A DNA stretch of 64,000 nucleotides from Dactylonectria macrodidyma (taxonomy: Eukaryota > Ascomycota > Sordariomycetes > Hypocreales > Nectriaceae), in contig JAGMUV010000014.1 of assembly GCA_020744425.1 (NCBI GenBank), positions 310,001 through 374,000 of the forward strand, in the 5' to 3' direction. The translations under genes were made by a program, and so were the position numbers. Below the pieces are notes generated by a model, which saw only the letters and a program-made list of their open reading frames with translations, searched no databases and was not told the origin of the DNA. Positions 1-11,515 of this stretch are shown here, piece after piece. Each line of letters starts with the position of its first letter. Within the stretch, counting starts at the first letter, position 1.

Positions 1-18
1 TGACATTGACCTGAGAGG

Positions 19-242
19 ATGTCGACTTCCCAGGCCCTTATCAGATTCGATGAGGCTTACGGAAAGGATCCGACGGAGACTATAGTGAGAATGACGATAC
101 GTAATTGATTCGATTCCAGCTGCAGGCCAACAGCAAATACTACGTTCCTATTGTCGGAGGTCACGCCATCATCCGACAAGGCGACGGCACAGCAATGAAA
201 CTCGCCGCGTTGCCGGAGTCGGACTGGACTGGACTGGCCTAG
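19..242 (+). CDS. possible 3' end of an unidentified gene
   Basis: Two short open stretches join in frame across a candidate 35-nt intron (85-119, GT...AG with a TAAT-type branch site). They encode about 62 residues ending at TAG 240-242. The peptide starts MSTSQALIRFDEAYG at the ATG at 19; the second part contains YYVPIVGGHAIIRQGDG. If the gene is real, its 5' part may lie outside the window and this ATG may be internal. I recognise no family. The composition reads like protein (balanced, no low complexity), but the length is too short to be sure. It could be chance. Confidence 0.25.
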
Positions 243-1828
243 AGTGGGGAGTTCGGCTGTTGGACTTGGCCTATGCCGTTAGTCCCGTGATCGCCAGGCT
301 GTGCGACAAGGTGGAGCGTTGCATCCGGAGGGAAATGGCCGCCTGGATCGCTATCGGTCTCTGTTCTGTGACCGCTGCTGAGACCGACCGACCGACCTGC
401 GTTGGCAGCGGATCCGTCCGACTTTTGCCGGCCATCGACTACATGTTCGAAGACGGCTGTGAAACGTATCGCTGCGGTAAATGCCGATGCGACCCTTCCC
501 CCTTGCCACCCGGTTGAGAAGTGCCTTGGGTTATATACGTATTGCCCACGACAATGTGGAATCCCGTCAAGGGCTTGACACGCGTCGACGACATCTTTAC
601 CGGGTCTCTGAAGCACAGTCTAAACAAACCCGGACTGGAGCACGCATGGCCTGCAACGTGCAACGACGATGACATCTCAGCACATGGTTTTAGGCCAGTC
701 ATGATTTTATCGCTGCCCCTGGATCGGCACCGCGAGCACGAACTCGACTTAGTTGCCAGCGCTGGGCTGATTAGAACGTCGAAAGGATGCGGTTCCGCGG
801 AGCCAAGCTTCGACCAAGCTTTCTTTCTTACCACTCTTAGTAGGGATGGTATCGATAAGTAAAGGCGCAAGAAGCAGCGCAAGAAGCAGCGCCGTCCAAT
901 TTGTTCGACGGCGATCGGACCGGGGTGCGCATGGAGCATGGATCAATCGGACATAAGTGTCAAGTTCAGGACCGCCCCCTGTCGGCGTTGCCATGTCTCG
1001 CACCGGGAAACATTCCAAATCAAACAACCGAGGCCTCAACTGACACTAGGCCGGACCAGGTGTCCGGGTCAAACGTCCGGGTTCGAAGCTCGACACTAAA
1101 GCGATGATATTCCCGAATCCAAACGTTTCCGCACAGACGCTACGGCGACGATACTTCCTCATTGAACCAGCCCGCATAAAGGCCCGAGTCGCTGATGGGT
1201 TGAGACAGGGCAAGACAGCCCCCCCCAAGCCCCCCCTCCCCTGAGGCCTTGATCAGCGAGAGGCAGGGGCAACGTCTTTTCAGGAACAAGCCCCAGGGGC
1301 TGGTTTCGGCACTTGATAGTAGGACACTAATCTCTCGTCTCTAGCCTCTAGGCCCCGCTTCGCACTCTCTGGTAGCCTCGGCTGATGCCATCAACACACT
1401 TTCACACCACCAAGTCGCCCAAACCCTTGCAGCGGAACGCCTTCCACAACTGCCCATCACGGTTAGATCTTTCCACATCAGTACCGTCTTGTTTATAGCC
1501 CCCTTTGGACCATGCTGTAACACGGGCCTCTGAACCCGTGCTTGTATCATGGGACTGGGCACTCTCGAAGTAGGAGTTGCACCCACCGCAGACGTCGCAT
1601 AGAACCACTCGGCTCTACCCCGCGCCCTAGGGACATTTTTTCATTCGCCCCCCTGGCCGGGGGATCATCGTAAAAAACCGCCGAACACTGAGAGATTGAG
1701 TTTCGCATAAGATGCCCGGGTCTCGTTCGGTTGCCGAACTCGCAGACCTCTTTTGAAGGATCCCACGTCCCTGCCTGAAGGAAGCTGCTCCATGCGGCGA
1801 TTCTGCGCTCAGCAACAGCTCGCCTATC
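243..1828. other. intergenic, nothing recognised
   Basis: About 1.6 kb upstream of the receptor gene. The open frames here are short, overlap on both strands and look like chance. A C-rich run near 1220-1240 is the only low-complexity stretch seen. Confidence 0.5.
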
Positions 1829-3206
1829 ATGGCAACAAAGATCGAGAATAGAGGCCCGCTGCTCATGGCCATCAACCTTACCTTCTTGTCCCTGGCCTTG
1901 GTTTGCATCGTCTTGCGGTGCTTTGTTCGCGTGTTCATGGTAAAGGCGTTTGGAAAGGATGACTGGCTCATGCTTATCGGAACGGTATGTGGAAAAACCT
2001 GCGTCGTCCTGCCGTGAAGCGCGTCGCTGAACTCGACTTCGTCGCCTCTTAGATCTTTTTTACTCTGTACGCCTCTTGCTCTACAACCGGTGTCGTCTAC
2101 GGAACTGGACGCCATCATGCGGACCTAGAAACGAAGAATATCCAAACGGCCATGAAGGTGGGTGCCCCACCAAACGACCCGGGTTGACTCGTCTCTAACC
2201 CTAGGTGCAGTTCTGGTGGCTTTGCTACCTATGGTACGCCCTCACAATGATATCATGCAAAGCATCCATCGGCTTCTTCCTGCTCCGATTCACGACCATC
2301 AAGTTCCAGAGATGGGCGATCTACCTCGCCATGATCTCCACCGGCCTCTCTGGAGGCATCTTCTTTTTCGTCAGCATGTTCCAGTGCAAACCTGTATCGT
2401 CCTTCTGGAACAAGGAACAAGACGGATCATGTGTCAACGTCGACATCATCATCGCCCTCGCGACTCTCTACAGCGTCTTCGCTGTTATTTCTGATTTTAT
2501 GTTTGCGCTTCTTCCTGGGCTTATCATCTGGAAACTACAACTCCACAAGCGAACGAAGTTATCTCTGATCCCTCTCCTTGCCATGGGATGCGTGTAAGTC
2601 CAAACTTCCAGCACGGCCTAGAGTCTGTCAACGGCCGCTAACACGACATTTAGTGCAAGCTCAGCAGTCATTGCCCGATTTCCGTATCTACCAATGTTTA
2701 GAAAACCTGATTTTCTCTGTACGTTTCTCACTCTTTCACATAAATTCACTTGCATTGAACGGTATGCTAACCAAATACGTCCAGGGAACACTTTGGATAT
2801 TGCAATCTGGTCCACAGTTGAGCAGGGACTGGCCATCATTGCCGGCAGTTTAGCAACCCTACGGCCGCTGATCAAGATGGCCGCATACCGTCTGGGGCTC
2901 ACCAGCAAGCCTCATACAGCGCGCCCGTCAGACTACGGATCATCGCCGCACACTCCTCGCACGGGGACCAATCTCGGGTTCTCTTCGCGCGATGCATACA
3001 CCCTTTCGTCCATCGGCCGCGATGAAGCCGGCGATGTGAAAAAGGCTGGCCTTAACTCCGGCTCCTCAAGCGAGTTTGCCGCCGGAATCAAGCGGGAGAC
3101 TAAATGGGAGATCAAGGTGTCTAAAGCTGGAAAGAGCGAGAGCGAGGAGGAACTACGGTCGCCACAACCCTGGGCGGCGAAACAAGTCAGTCGCTGGGAT
3201 GATTGA
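1829..3206 (+). CDS. PTH11-like rhodopsin-domain integral membrane protein
   Basis: Five exons by splice motifs: 1829-1984, 2053-2157, 2205-2593, 2654-2718, 2785-3206, giving 378 residues. The chain has about seven hydrophobic segments and hallmarks of the fungal rhodopsin-domain family (SAT4/PTH11-like): an N-terminal helix followed by VLRCFVRVFM and DDWLML, then GTGRHHADL, CKASIGFFLLRF and the late WSTVEQGLAIIAGSLATLRP segment. The last 90 residues form a Ser/charge-rich cytoplasmic tail. No CFEM Cys-rich domain precedes the membrane part, so this is the CFEM-lacking class. Members are plasma-membrane, GPCR-like proteins; PTH11 itself acts in surface sensing. Ligand and signalling output cannot be told from sequence. 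The ATG at 1829 is the first in frame and directly precedes the first membrane segment. Confidence 0.88.
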
Positions 3207-4881
3207 ACGCAGGAGGGGAGGACCTTAAAACCAACTGAATATGGTTCGCAAAGCCATAGCACTATCGTTTAATATTAATATAACCTATTAAGAAAGAGAA
3301 CATGTACGGAGTGGCAACGAGAAATATGATTTCTTACGGGTCGGGAAGGATGTTCCGAGGCTGCTAACTGATCTTGGCGAACTTTGTTAACCAGTACTAC
3401 ATAAATGGATATAGAGGGGAGATATAGCCCACGTGTTGGTCGTCTGCGCGGAGTACAAGTCTTAAAACGCCTTCCACATCTTCCACGTGTGAAGCGTGTT
3501 TCCGATGATCTAACGTCATCCGGTCGAGGATTCCGTCCGAAGAAACAACGTCTGTCATATGCCCGTCGCACGTGCTACATTCGACTTGGACCTCGATATC
3601 CTTGCAAACTCCGTCACGCCATTTGCGGCATGTTCCGCACTTCAGGGAGCGGCGACGGCTTGGCACCGGTCTGTTGAGGTTTCAAGGTGAGTTGGTTGGC
3701 TATTAGTCAATTGGCTGTCCCACTAGACTTTTGTGACAGTAGGGATGAAATTAATCATGTCTGGTAACAACGTGAAGAATACTAAGCAATGGGTTTTGCT
3801 GTAATTTGTTCACATCCCCTGAAAATCCCCAAATACGTAATGAGTCAATCCTTTCTTGTCATGCATAGGGGGGCAAATGTGCATGAATCGTGCCCAGCAT
3901 CTGGGCTGAAGTTCTCGCTGGACTCTCAAGGCGACGCCGAAGGGTTCCTGTCCATCCGACATTGGGATCGGAGGAATTGCCCATCAAGAAGGTGGATACG
4001 CGTCATTCAGGTCATTGGAGGGCAGTGGCGATCTTGCTTAATGCGACCGCAACTATGCATCGGTGAAACAGGGGCATTCATTGCGATTTTCTGCCCCCCG
4101 ATGCGACGCTGAAGTGCGGCATCCTTGCAGGTAACAGACCGCTTGATGCAACCCCACACGGCTCAAATGTCCAGGGCTAACGCCTCAAACCAGCGGGGAA
4201 GAGGCTTGGCTGACCCGATACAGGCACAAGAATCCCGGATACAGTGGCGACAATCCTGGGTATAGTCACAAATATCCCGGGATGCCAACGGAGAGTGCCT
4301 GCGTGGGGTTAGCATTGTCCTTCTGCCGTACCGTCCGCCGCAACCATGCCGGCCGATGACATGTATGATCGACGCCGTCTCTCGCTCTCTCAACCTCGTG
4401 AGCTCCTCGGCATGTAACTTAGCACCGCAGTGCAAAGGCCCAGGAAGATCCAAGGTCCAGACGAACAGGCCCAGCCCAACCGTGCGAATTGGTCTCCCCA
4501 TTGGCTCCGTTGCCATGCCTCATCTCCGAGCCTTGCCTGCTGAAGGGCAGACGCAGATGCGTTCCGTCAATGCGTTACGAGTGGGCTTTGGCGTTGGTTG
4601 GGGCAAATTTCACTGCGTGACCAAATCTAGAACTCAGGAGCCTTGTTCAAACCTAGGCCAAGATCGTATGGAGCGTTGCGTATGTGGTTGGTTGGGAGGC
4701 ATGAGATGAGGAAAGAGATATATAAGGAACGACCAACGGCCAGACTCTAGATGGAATACCAATCGTCTCTTCCAGGTCGATCGTCGTCATTCATTTGCTC
4801 TTTTGCCCTCGTGACAGCTTCGTCCTTGGGTTGCCATTCCTTTATCACCAAACGTGTAGATTTCCAACCAGAAACTACACC
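3207..4881. other. intergenic, no supported gene
   Basis: Between the receptor and the GMC oxidoreductase. Overlapping 60-120-codon frames on both strands at 3275-3680 and 3790-4710 show no family motif and no consistent splicing. The last 170 bp hold the TATA element and 5' leader of the GMC gene. Confidence 0.5.
4719..4725 (+). promoter_or_regulatory. TATA element of the GMC oxidoreductase gene
   Basis: TATATAA lies 157 bp before the chosen ATG at 4882, in a purine-rich context. It is the only TATA-like match in the proximal promoter. Placement suggests transcription starts around 4750-4780, which would put the in-frame extension at 4795 in the leader. Confidence 0.4.
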
Positions 4882-6807
4882 ATGAGACACTCATTTATTA
4901 CTGGCCTTTTGGCCGTTCCGGCTTCCGTGTATGCCGTCAGCCTCACCGGCTACGAATACATCGTCGTGGGTTCCGGAGCTGGAGGCGGACCTCTCGCGGC
5001 CCGGCTTGCCCTGGCGGGCCACAAGACGCTCCTGATCGAGGCCGGCGACGACTACCACACGAACAACTACACGGTGCCGGCGTACTCGGCCAATGCCTCG
5101 GAGGACCCAGAGATTGCGTGGAACTTCTTCGTGCACCACTATGCGGATGACGAGCGCCAGGCACGCGACTTCAAGACGACATACGAGACGGCCGACGGCG
5201 GCGAGTACACCGGCCTCAACCCCCCCGAGGATGCCACGCTCAAGGGCACGCTGTACCCGCGGACTCAGGCTCTCGGAGGCTGCACTGCTCACAATGCCTT
5301 GATTGCCGTGTACCCCCACCAGTCCGACTTTGAGTACATCGCCAACCTCACCGGCGATGATTCCTGGTCCGCCGAAAACATGCGCAAGTACTTTGTCAAG
5401 GCCGAGGAGAACCGATATCTCTCCGCCGGCCTCACGGGCCACGGCTACGACGGCTGGCTGAGCACCGAGACGGCTCCTCTCAGCATCCCCCTCGGCGACG
5501 ACCAGCTCCTCAGCCTCCTCACCGGCGGTGCTACGGCTCTCACCGAGGCCACCGGCAACCCCATCACTCTGGCGACGCTCATCGCCGGTGATGCCAACGC
5601 CGACACTGTGCTTCGCGACACCGAGCCTGCCTACTACCAGATCCCGCTGTCGTCGCGAGAGGCCAGCCGCATCGGCCCTCGCGAGTTCATCCTCTCAGTT
5701 CGCGACGCCACCTACTCCAACGGCACTAAGAAGTATCCCCTTGACGTCCGCACCAACAGCTACGTGACCAAGGTCACCTTCGACGACTCGACCCCGCCCC
5801 GTGCCACCGGCGTTGAGTTCCTCGACGGCAAGCACCTCTACCATGCCAGCCCCTTGTCGACTGGAGCTGCCGGCGAGGCTGGCAACGCAACTGCTTCCCG
5901 CGAGGTCATCGTTGCCGGAGGCGTGTACAACACCCCGCAGATCCTGAAGCTCAGCGGCATCGGCCCTGCTGAGGAGCTGGAGAAGTTCGACATCCCCGTC
6001 ATCGTCGACCTCCCCGGCGTGGGAACCAACTTGCAGGACCACTATGAGATCACCGTCCAGGGAAACACACCCGAGAACTTCACCTCGTTTGACGGATGCA
6101 CCTTCAGCCTGTACACCGATGAGGACCCTTGCCTCGACCGCTGGAATGCCCCCGTCCTCGGCGACCACGGCATCTACTCCTCCTCTGGTCTCGCCGCCGC
6201 CATGTTCTACAAGAGCAGCGCCACCGAGGCTGACAACTTCGACATCTTTGCCTTTGGCGGCCCCGTCAACTTCCGAGGATACTTCCCCAAGTACGCCGTC
6301 AACGCAACCATCAACCACGACTTCTTCTCTTGGGCCATCCTCAAGGCTCACCCGCGCAACACGGCCGGTGAGGTCGTCCTTCGCTCCGCCGACCCGCTCG
6401 ACGTGCCCGAGATCACTTTCAACTACTTCGACACGGGCAGCGGCGACTCGTCCCTCGACCTGCAGGCCCTCTATGAGGCCGTGGAGCTGACTCGAAGCGC
6501 CTTTGCCTCGCAGCCCGTCAACGTCACCGAGACGCTCCCCGGCGCCGACGTGACGTCCCAGGCGGACATCGAGACCTACATCAAGAACACCGCCTGGGGC
6601 CACCACGCTTCGTCCACCTGCCCCATCGGCGCCGACGACGATCCCATGGCTGTGCTCGACTCTAGCTTCCGCGTGCGCGGCGTCGATGGCCTGCGCGTGG
6701 TCGACGCGTCCGTCTACCCTCGCATTCCCGGCACCTTCACCGCCGTGTCGACCTATATGGCGGCAGAGAAGGCCGCTGACGTCATCTTGAGCGCGTTGGA
6801 GGACTGA
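4882..6807 (+). CDS. secreted GMC-family FAD oxidoreductase
   Basis: Single exon, 641 residues. The chosen ATG at 4882 starts a signal peptide (MRHSFITGLLAVPASVYA). Family signs in order: FAD Rossmann motif VVGSGAGGGPLAARLA about residues 25-40; LGGCTAHNALIAVYP near 135; GMC signature GGVYNTPQILKLSGIGP around 350; catalytic His region WGHHASSTCPIG around 575; C-terminal LRVVDASVYPRIPGTF. Such enzymes oxidise alcohols, aldehydes or sugars with FAD, often outside the cell (aryl-alcohol oxidase, choline dehydrogenase and patulin-synthase-like types). The second catalytic position, usually His or Asn, aligns by eye with Phe/Thr in PGTFTAVS, so oxidase chemistry and substrate are uncertain. The frame stays open upstream to 4795, but that extension lacks a secretory signal. 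Confidence 0.9.
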   Translation: MRHSFITGLLAVPASVYAVSLTGYEYIVVGSGAGGGPLAARLALAGHKTLLIEAGDDYHTNNYTVPAYSANASEDPEIAWNFFVHHYADDERQARDFKTTYETADGGEYTGLNPPEDATLKGTLYPRTQALGGCTAHNALIAVYPHQSDFEYIANLTGDDSWSAENMRKYFVKAEENRYLSAGLTGHGYDGWLSTETAPLSIPLGDDQLLSLLTGGATALTEATGNPITLATLIAGDANADTVLRDTEPAYYQIPLSSREASRIGPREFILSVRDATYSNGTKKYPLDVRTNSYVTKVTFDDSTPPRATGVEFLDGKHLYHASPLSTGAAGEAGNATASREVIVAGGVYNTPQILKLSGIGPAEELEKFDIPVIVDLPGVGTNLQDHYEITVQGNTPENFTSFDGCTFSLYTDEDPCLDRWNAPVLGDHGIYSSSGLAAAMFYKSSATEADNFDIFAFGGPVNFRGYFPKYAVNATINHDFFSWAILKAHPRNTAGEVVLRSADPLDVPEITFNYFDTGSGDSSLDLQALYEAVELTRSAFASQPVNVTETLPGADVTSQADIETYIKNTAWGHHASSTCPIGADDDPMAVLDSSFRVRGVDGLRVVDASVYPRIPGTFTAVSTYMAAEKAADVILSALED

Positions 6808-7772
6808 AGTGGTTAACGAGCAGGTGGTATGCAAGTCTGGATGGAGGGAATTTAGTTGTAGTGTTTGGTTTGATGAACAGATACAACAATGCAAGCACGT
6901 GTTCACCGCGCAGTCACAGATGTAGGAATTGATGCATGAAGCTAGTGAATGAAACGCGAGTGCTACCAACTCGAGTAATTTGCAAGTAGATGAGGGGATT
7001 CGTACGTACCACGTAGTCGAGACTAAAGAACAAGAGTTAACTGGACTTAAAAAAAGTGCCACATTAGAAATGGAATGCATCCAAGCGTACGGAACGCATG
7101 ATCGATGTTAGTTGCGGTTGTTGTTGTGGAGTGGGCTGGAATCGAGTCTAGATCTGTGACACTGAGGATGGCTATTCGTGGTGCCTGTGCTCTAAACTCT
7201 TCATCAAACCAGTACTTGGGGGTGGACCACGACCCTACCAATGGCGACGGCTGCCTAGGTAGGAATACCTTACTCCATCAATGTAGCGCTGTAAGCACCA
7301 CGCATACAAAGACTCATCCGCGTGCGGAAGAGCGAGGTAATGACGAGCGTGTGAGGGCGTGTGAGGGCGTGTGAAAAGGGAATTGGTCTCGCTGGTGACT
7401 TTGCAGTAGTTCTAACCCCTACTTGAGTGACGCCAATCTTATATAGTCTGTGACTGACTGCATCTAAGGGCGAGTCTCGAGACACGCTCCAAGGCCCATG
7501 CCTCCCTCCTCTTCTCCGTAACACACTCACCTTGCCCACCCACCCTTCACCCTCGAGTAGGAAGCTGGCCGCATTGCCCAAAGCCTAGTCCTCTTCACGA
7601 AACTACCCAGTTTGCCCCTTCCATATAATGTGACCGCCGCCGAGGAAATAATGAAATGAGCTAAAGATGAATGCCAGTTACGCCGCCGCGCGCCGAAATC
7701 GCAGTCCTCTGTCATACCTCTTGTGAATCCTCCCTGTTTCAGTGTCAACTACTTACTAGCATCTGCATCAGT
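6808..7772. other. intergenic between tail-to-tail genes
   Basis: This 965-bp stretch lies between the GMC gene and the convergent SWIB gene, so it holds both 3' ends. The only structure noted is a short direct repeat (GTGAGGGCGT, two full copies) around 7349-7375. No coding evidence. Confidence 0.5.
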
Positions 7773-8829
7773 TCATTCCTCGACCGGATACAAGTGGTTC
7801 CCAATGTCCTTGTTCATCCGGAACATGTCGACCTTGGCCTGCCTGAACACGGCTTGCATCAAGTCATCGCATAGGATCTGGCGCTTATCCTTGGGGTCCT
7901 GCAGCTCGTTTGCTTTGATGTGTTCCCACAGCTTCTTGACCACCTGCGGGCGGGATAACTGGAAAAGCCGAGTTAATTAGGAACTTGAAGCGCGAGGTTC
8001 TATACCAAAGACAGTAGCTTCGAGCCATGATGCCTTGGTAAACGCCGTGTACATACCTGAGTCTCGCCAACAAGCTCTGAGAGGGCAGGGCTCAGGTTAA
8101 ATGGCTTCATGAAGCCACCCCCAGCCTTCCTCTTCTTGACAACACCATCGCCTGACTCCACATCACTGTCATCGTCGGCGCCGACCTTCTTGGCGCTCTT
8201 CTTGCGCGGGGCTGCCTTTGCCTTTTGCTTCCTTGGGCCCTTGGCCTTGTCGCCTCCGCCACGGGTCTTTCGGCTCCGAGCGAGACTGTTTTCCTGGGCC
8301 TGGAGCTGGGCAGCTAGACGGGCATCTGCGTCTTCAACCGAAGACGAGCGCTTCGTCTTCTTTCTGGCGGGTTCGGGGGACGCATCGGGGTCGCTCTCAC
8401 CGGCGTCCGACGTGGCATGGCTAGCAGAACGTTTGGTCGGCACAGGGTCGGGGACAGAGGCACCAGAGGCGGCGTCAAAACGGCCTTCTATGAGCTTTTT
8501 GATGGCTTCCTAAGCAATGTGTTAGTATTTAGAGACATGGCCAGAGATGCTAGTAGCAACCACCAGCGTAGACAGCTGGGTTGCGAGTTGGCGTGTCGCT
8601 TTCTCACCTTCTGCTCGCTCAGGTCTTTGCCGCCTAATTCAGCCTCTAAACCCTGACGGATCTTCTTTCGTGAAATAGTTTCGAGGTCGGCAGTTTCGAG
8701 GATGCCGTCGATGATGGCGGTGTAGCGATTCCGCTCTTCGGAGGTTACTGGCGGCGGGGTTTGTAGTTAGCAAACATGGCATGGAGGGGGTAGGTGAGTT
8801 AAGGTGAAGTCCTTACACGGGGTGCTCAT
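7773..8829 (-). CDS. DEK_C plus SWIB/MDM2 domain chromatin protein
   Basis: Four exons on the minus strand: 8829-8817, 8747-8608, 8509-8057, 7958-7773; 263 residues. The N-terminal ~70 residues (EERNRYTAIIDGILETADLE, then IRQGLEAELGGKDL) match the DEK C-terminal helical domain. The middle is a charged, Lys/Ala-rich linker with nuclear-localisation-like clusters (PARKKTKR, APRKKSAKK). The C-terminal SWIB/MDM2 fold is clear: GGGFMKPFNLSPALSELVGE, LSRPQVVKKLWEHIKANELQ, DPKDKRQILCDD and a final HLYPVEE-like end (here NHLYPVEE). This architecture matches yeast Tri1/UAF30-type proteins of RNA polymerase I upstream activation factor or related chromatin complexes. The splice site after the 13-nt first exon was chosen because it restores the DEK_C frame. 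Nuclear role is inferred from the family. Confidence 0.9.
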
Positions 8830-10434
8830 AGTGGCAGGCTGAGACCGATGCGAGGATGCAGTTACAGCTGATCAAAGTTGCACCAGATGATGCCGCAAGC
8901 AGGGGAGGAAAATACGAGCTTGTACGTAGTTTGTTGTTTGGCTGGAGGGCGCAAACAAGCGGCTCCGGATAGCGAGGTGAGGCAGGCAAGGCGGCAAGGC
9001 TGAGGGCAGCTTCGGATAGCGGGAGGCGGACGGAAAACAAACACAGGCGTGCCCGCGGGGGAGAGAGAATGCAATGCGCCCTGGCCACCTGGATCAGAGC
9101 ATATCCTGAGACGGGATTGTATGTTCTTCGCAGGCGTCTGGGTTCGCGGAGGTTCGGTCGGAGACGGGGACGAAGACGGAGACAAACGCGGCTCAGCGGT
9201 GGAAGACGACGGTTGGTTGCCCGGGGTCCGCGATCGGTCGATTGCGCCAGCCTAACCGCCGCATCAGAGGTGGCAGGGCCAGCACGAAAGAGAGGGCGCG
9301 CGACGAAAGGGCAGCGGCAGCGAGGGCGCGGGCGGGACCTGTTTTTTGGGGACCGGGGCGCGACGACACGCGATGAAGGGTGAGGTGGGGGTTGAGATCA
9401 GAGATCTAAGATGCGAGATGAGGAGAGGAGACGCCGCAGACGGAAAACGAGGCGCCGACTCGTTTGGTCTCGTGGGTGGAGCGACGAGCGTGAAGAGATG
9501 CGAGTTGGAGTTGCTGGTTGCTGGTTGGTTGGTTCACCGAATCACCGGCACGTCAAGCCATGCTATTCAGATGCGGCTCCAGGTGGCTCAACCGGGTTGA
9601 CCACTGAAAGACTGTGGCTGGTGCACGCAAAAGGGTGGGTGGTTGATCCATTGGCATGGTTTGGTGTGTGGCTTGTGCTTGTTTGAACAGAGGCATTGTT
9701 GTCCAATCCAAAGTCGCCAAAGTCAAAAGTCATTACTTACCTAAACTTATGGGATGACCCGTTCCCTAGACTACCTCCTCCCCACCTTTCTCTCTTCCAT
9801 CCCCACTCGACTTGGCGCCTTGATCAGCTGAACATCAACTGAATTGAGCTTGCAGGACGCGGCTCGCATCACACGGGATGCAGAAGACGTTGTTTATGGT
9901 TCTTAATGATGAAATAATCCTGTGATTACGCGATTACATAGATAGCAGCAGCTTACTATTATATTTTTCGACCTGGACACTGTGATGTTGGACTGGGTCC
10001 ATATGTCGACTTTGGTTCTAGCGAATGGTGATCCACTTGAGGACCACCGCCTTTGTGCCATAGTGATGCTCTTGAATAGTCATCAAAGGCGACTTGAACA
10101 TGTTGCGCTGTTTAAGCTGGTTCAACGGTCGGATATCGACTATAAATTCGCCAACCATCCCAAATACTTCCTTCTTTGGCACAATAAGTATATGCGCCAA
10201 ACATCCACGTTACTGTCTACTCCAGCGGGGAGACCCGACCGCACCACTGAAAGTTAGTTCCTCCGGTCCGCCTTAGAATGTCTTGTAACAACCCGAAGCC
10301 CCGTTTGTGCCATGCCGTATTTGGCCCCGATTTCTGTGCCGTATCCAGACAACACCAGTATCTCTCAAACTCCTCAGGAAATTGAAGCTCCATTTCCTTC
10401 TAAAAAGCCCGCCCACCGCAATCACCATCTAACA
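8830..10434. other. divergent promoter region, no gene seen
   Basis: 1.6 kb between the SWIB gene (-) and the dehydrogenase (+). The first half is G+C/purine-rich on the plus strand with low-complexity Arg/Gly-type frames; the second half has normal composition. No conserved motif seen. Confidence 0.5.
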
Positions 10435-11515
10435 ATGTCCTTCATCCTCAACGCCCTGCGCCAGGTCTTGCCTCCGAGACCTTGCTTCACCGAAGACAAC
10501 GTGCCCGACCTTACCGGCCGCGTTTGCCTCGTCACCGGCGCCAATACCGGCGTCGGCAAGGAGGTGGCCCAGGTTCTGTATAGCAAAAATGCCACTGTTT
10601 GGATCGCCGCTCGCACTGAGGAAAAAGCCCGCGCCGCCATCGCCGCGATTCGGCAGCAGCACCCGTCGTCCGGCGGCGCGCTCAAGTTTCTGAAGCTCGA
10701 TCTCGCAGACCTCGCCACCATTGCTGGCTCGGCCAAGGAGTTTCTCGCTGCCGAGACCAGACTCGATCTTCTCTTCAACAATGCCGGCGTCATGACACCC
10801 CCGGAGGGATCCAAGACGAAGCAGGGCTACGAGCTGCAGCTTGGCACAAACTGCCTCGGTCCCTTTCTCTTTACGAAGCACCTGACCCCCCTCCTGCAGT
10901 CCACGGCCAAGTCGGCGCCCAGAGATTCCGTCCGCGTCGTCTGGGTTTCTAGTTCGGCTGCCGACGCCCTCTCCCCCTGGAACGGCTATGAGCCAGACAA
11001 CCTAGAATACCAGAAGCCTCGAGGCAACCTCTTCAAATATGGCGTCAGTAAAGCGGGGAACTACTATTACGCTACCGAATTTGCGAGGAGGCACAAGCTG
11101 GACGGTGTCATTAGTATTGTTCGTTACCAAGAGCCCGTGCCGTCGACGGTTTGCTAACGCAGTGTAGCCTCTCAACCCTGGCAACTTGCATAGCGAGCTC
11201 GACCGCACCTCGGCGTGGTGGTTCTACGGCGCAAGAGTTTTCTCCTGTTACCCTCCCATCAATGGAGCTTACACGGAACTCTTTGCCGGGTTCTCCCCAG
11301 AGATCACGATCGAAGAGACGGGAACGTGGGGTAAGCAGTCAATTCTCTCGTAACGCTTCCCTTGCTGACTTGCAAAACCAGTGGTTCCGTGGGGCCGCTT
11401 CGCGCCAATCCGTTCAGATCTTCTCAAGGGCTCACTGCCTGAATCGGAGGGCGGTTCAGGGATGGCAGAAAAGTTTTGGGCCTGGTCGGAGGATCAAACC
11501 TCGCCGTATTTCTGA
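10435..11515 (+). CDS. short-chain dehydrogenase/reductase (retinol-dehydrogenase-like)
   Basis: Three exons: 10435-11118, 11168-11330, 11382-11515; 326 residues. Classical SDR signs in order: cofactor motif TGANTGVGKE about residue 37, a basic residue after beta-2 (AARTEEKAR) suggesting NADP preference, DLADL, NNAGVM, a Ser-rich VSSSAAD strand, and active-site YGVSKAG (YxxxK). The NPGNLHSEL stretch after the second splice is usual for WWOX/retinol-dehydrogenase-like fungal SDRs. The ATG at 10435 gives the usual short N-terminal lead; the in-frame ATG at 10312 would add 41 residues without family character. Likely cytosolic or membrane-associated; substrate unknown. Neighbours give no pathway hint. 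Confidence 0.9.

Noticed and set aside
1060..1110. GGTTCGAAGC phrase resembling a tRNA T arm
   Set aside because: No flanking stems; a chance match.
3397..3666. Cys-containing minus-strand frame (CGTCRKWRDGVC...)
   Set aside because: Cys spacing fits no zinc-finger class and an equally long frame overlaps on the other strand.
5695..7080. 461-codon open frame antisense to the GMC oxidoreductase
   Set aside because: It is a by-product of the GC-biased third positions of the true gene. The protein is Val/Gly/Asp-rich without domains, while the sense strand has complete GMC motifs.
9069..9383. 104-codon Arg/Gly-rich plus-strand frame upstream of the SWIB gene
   Set aside because: Low-complexity, purine-rich promoter DNA; no family signs or splice support.
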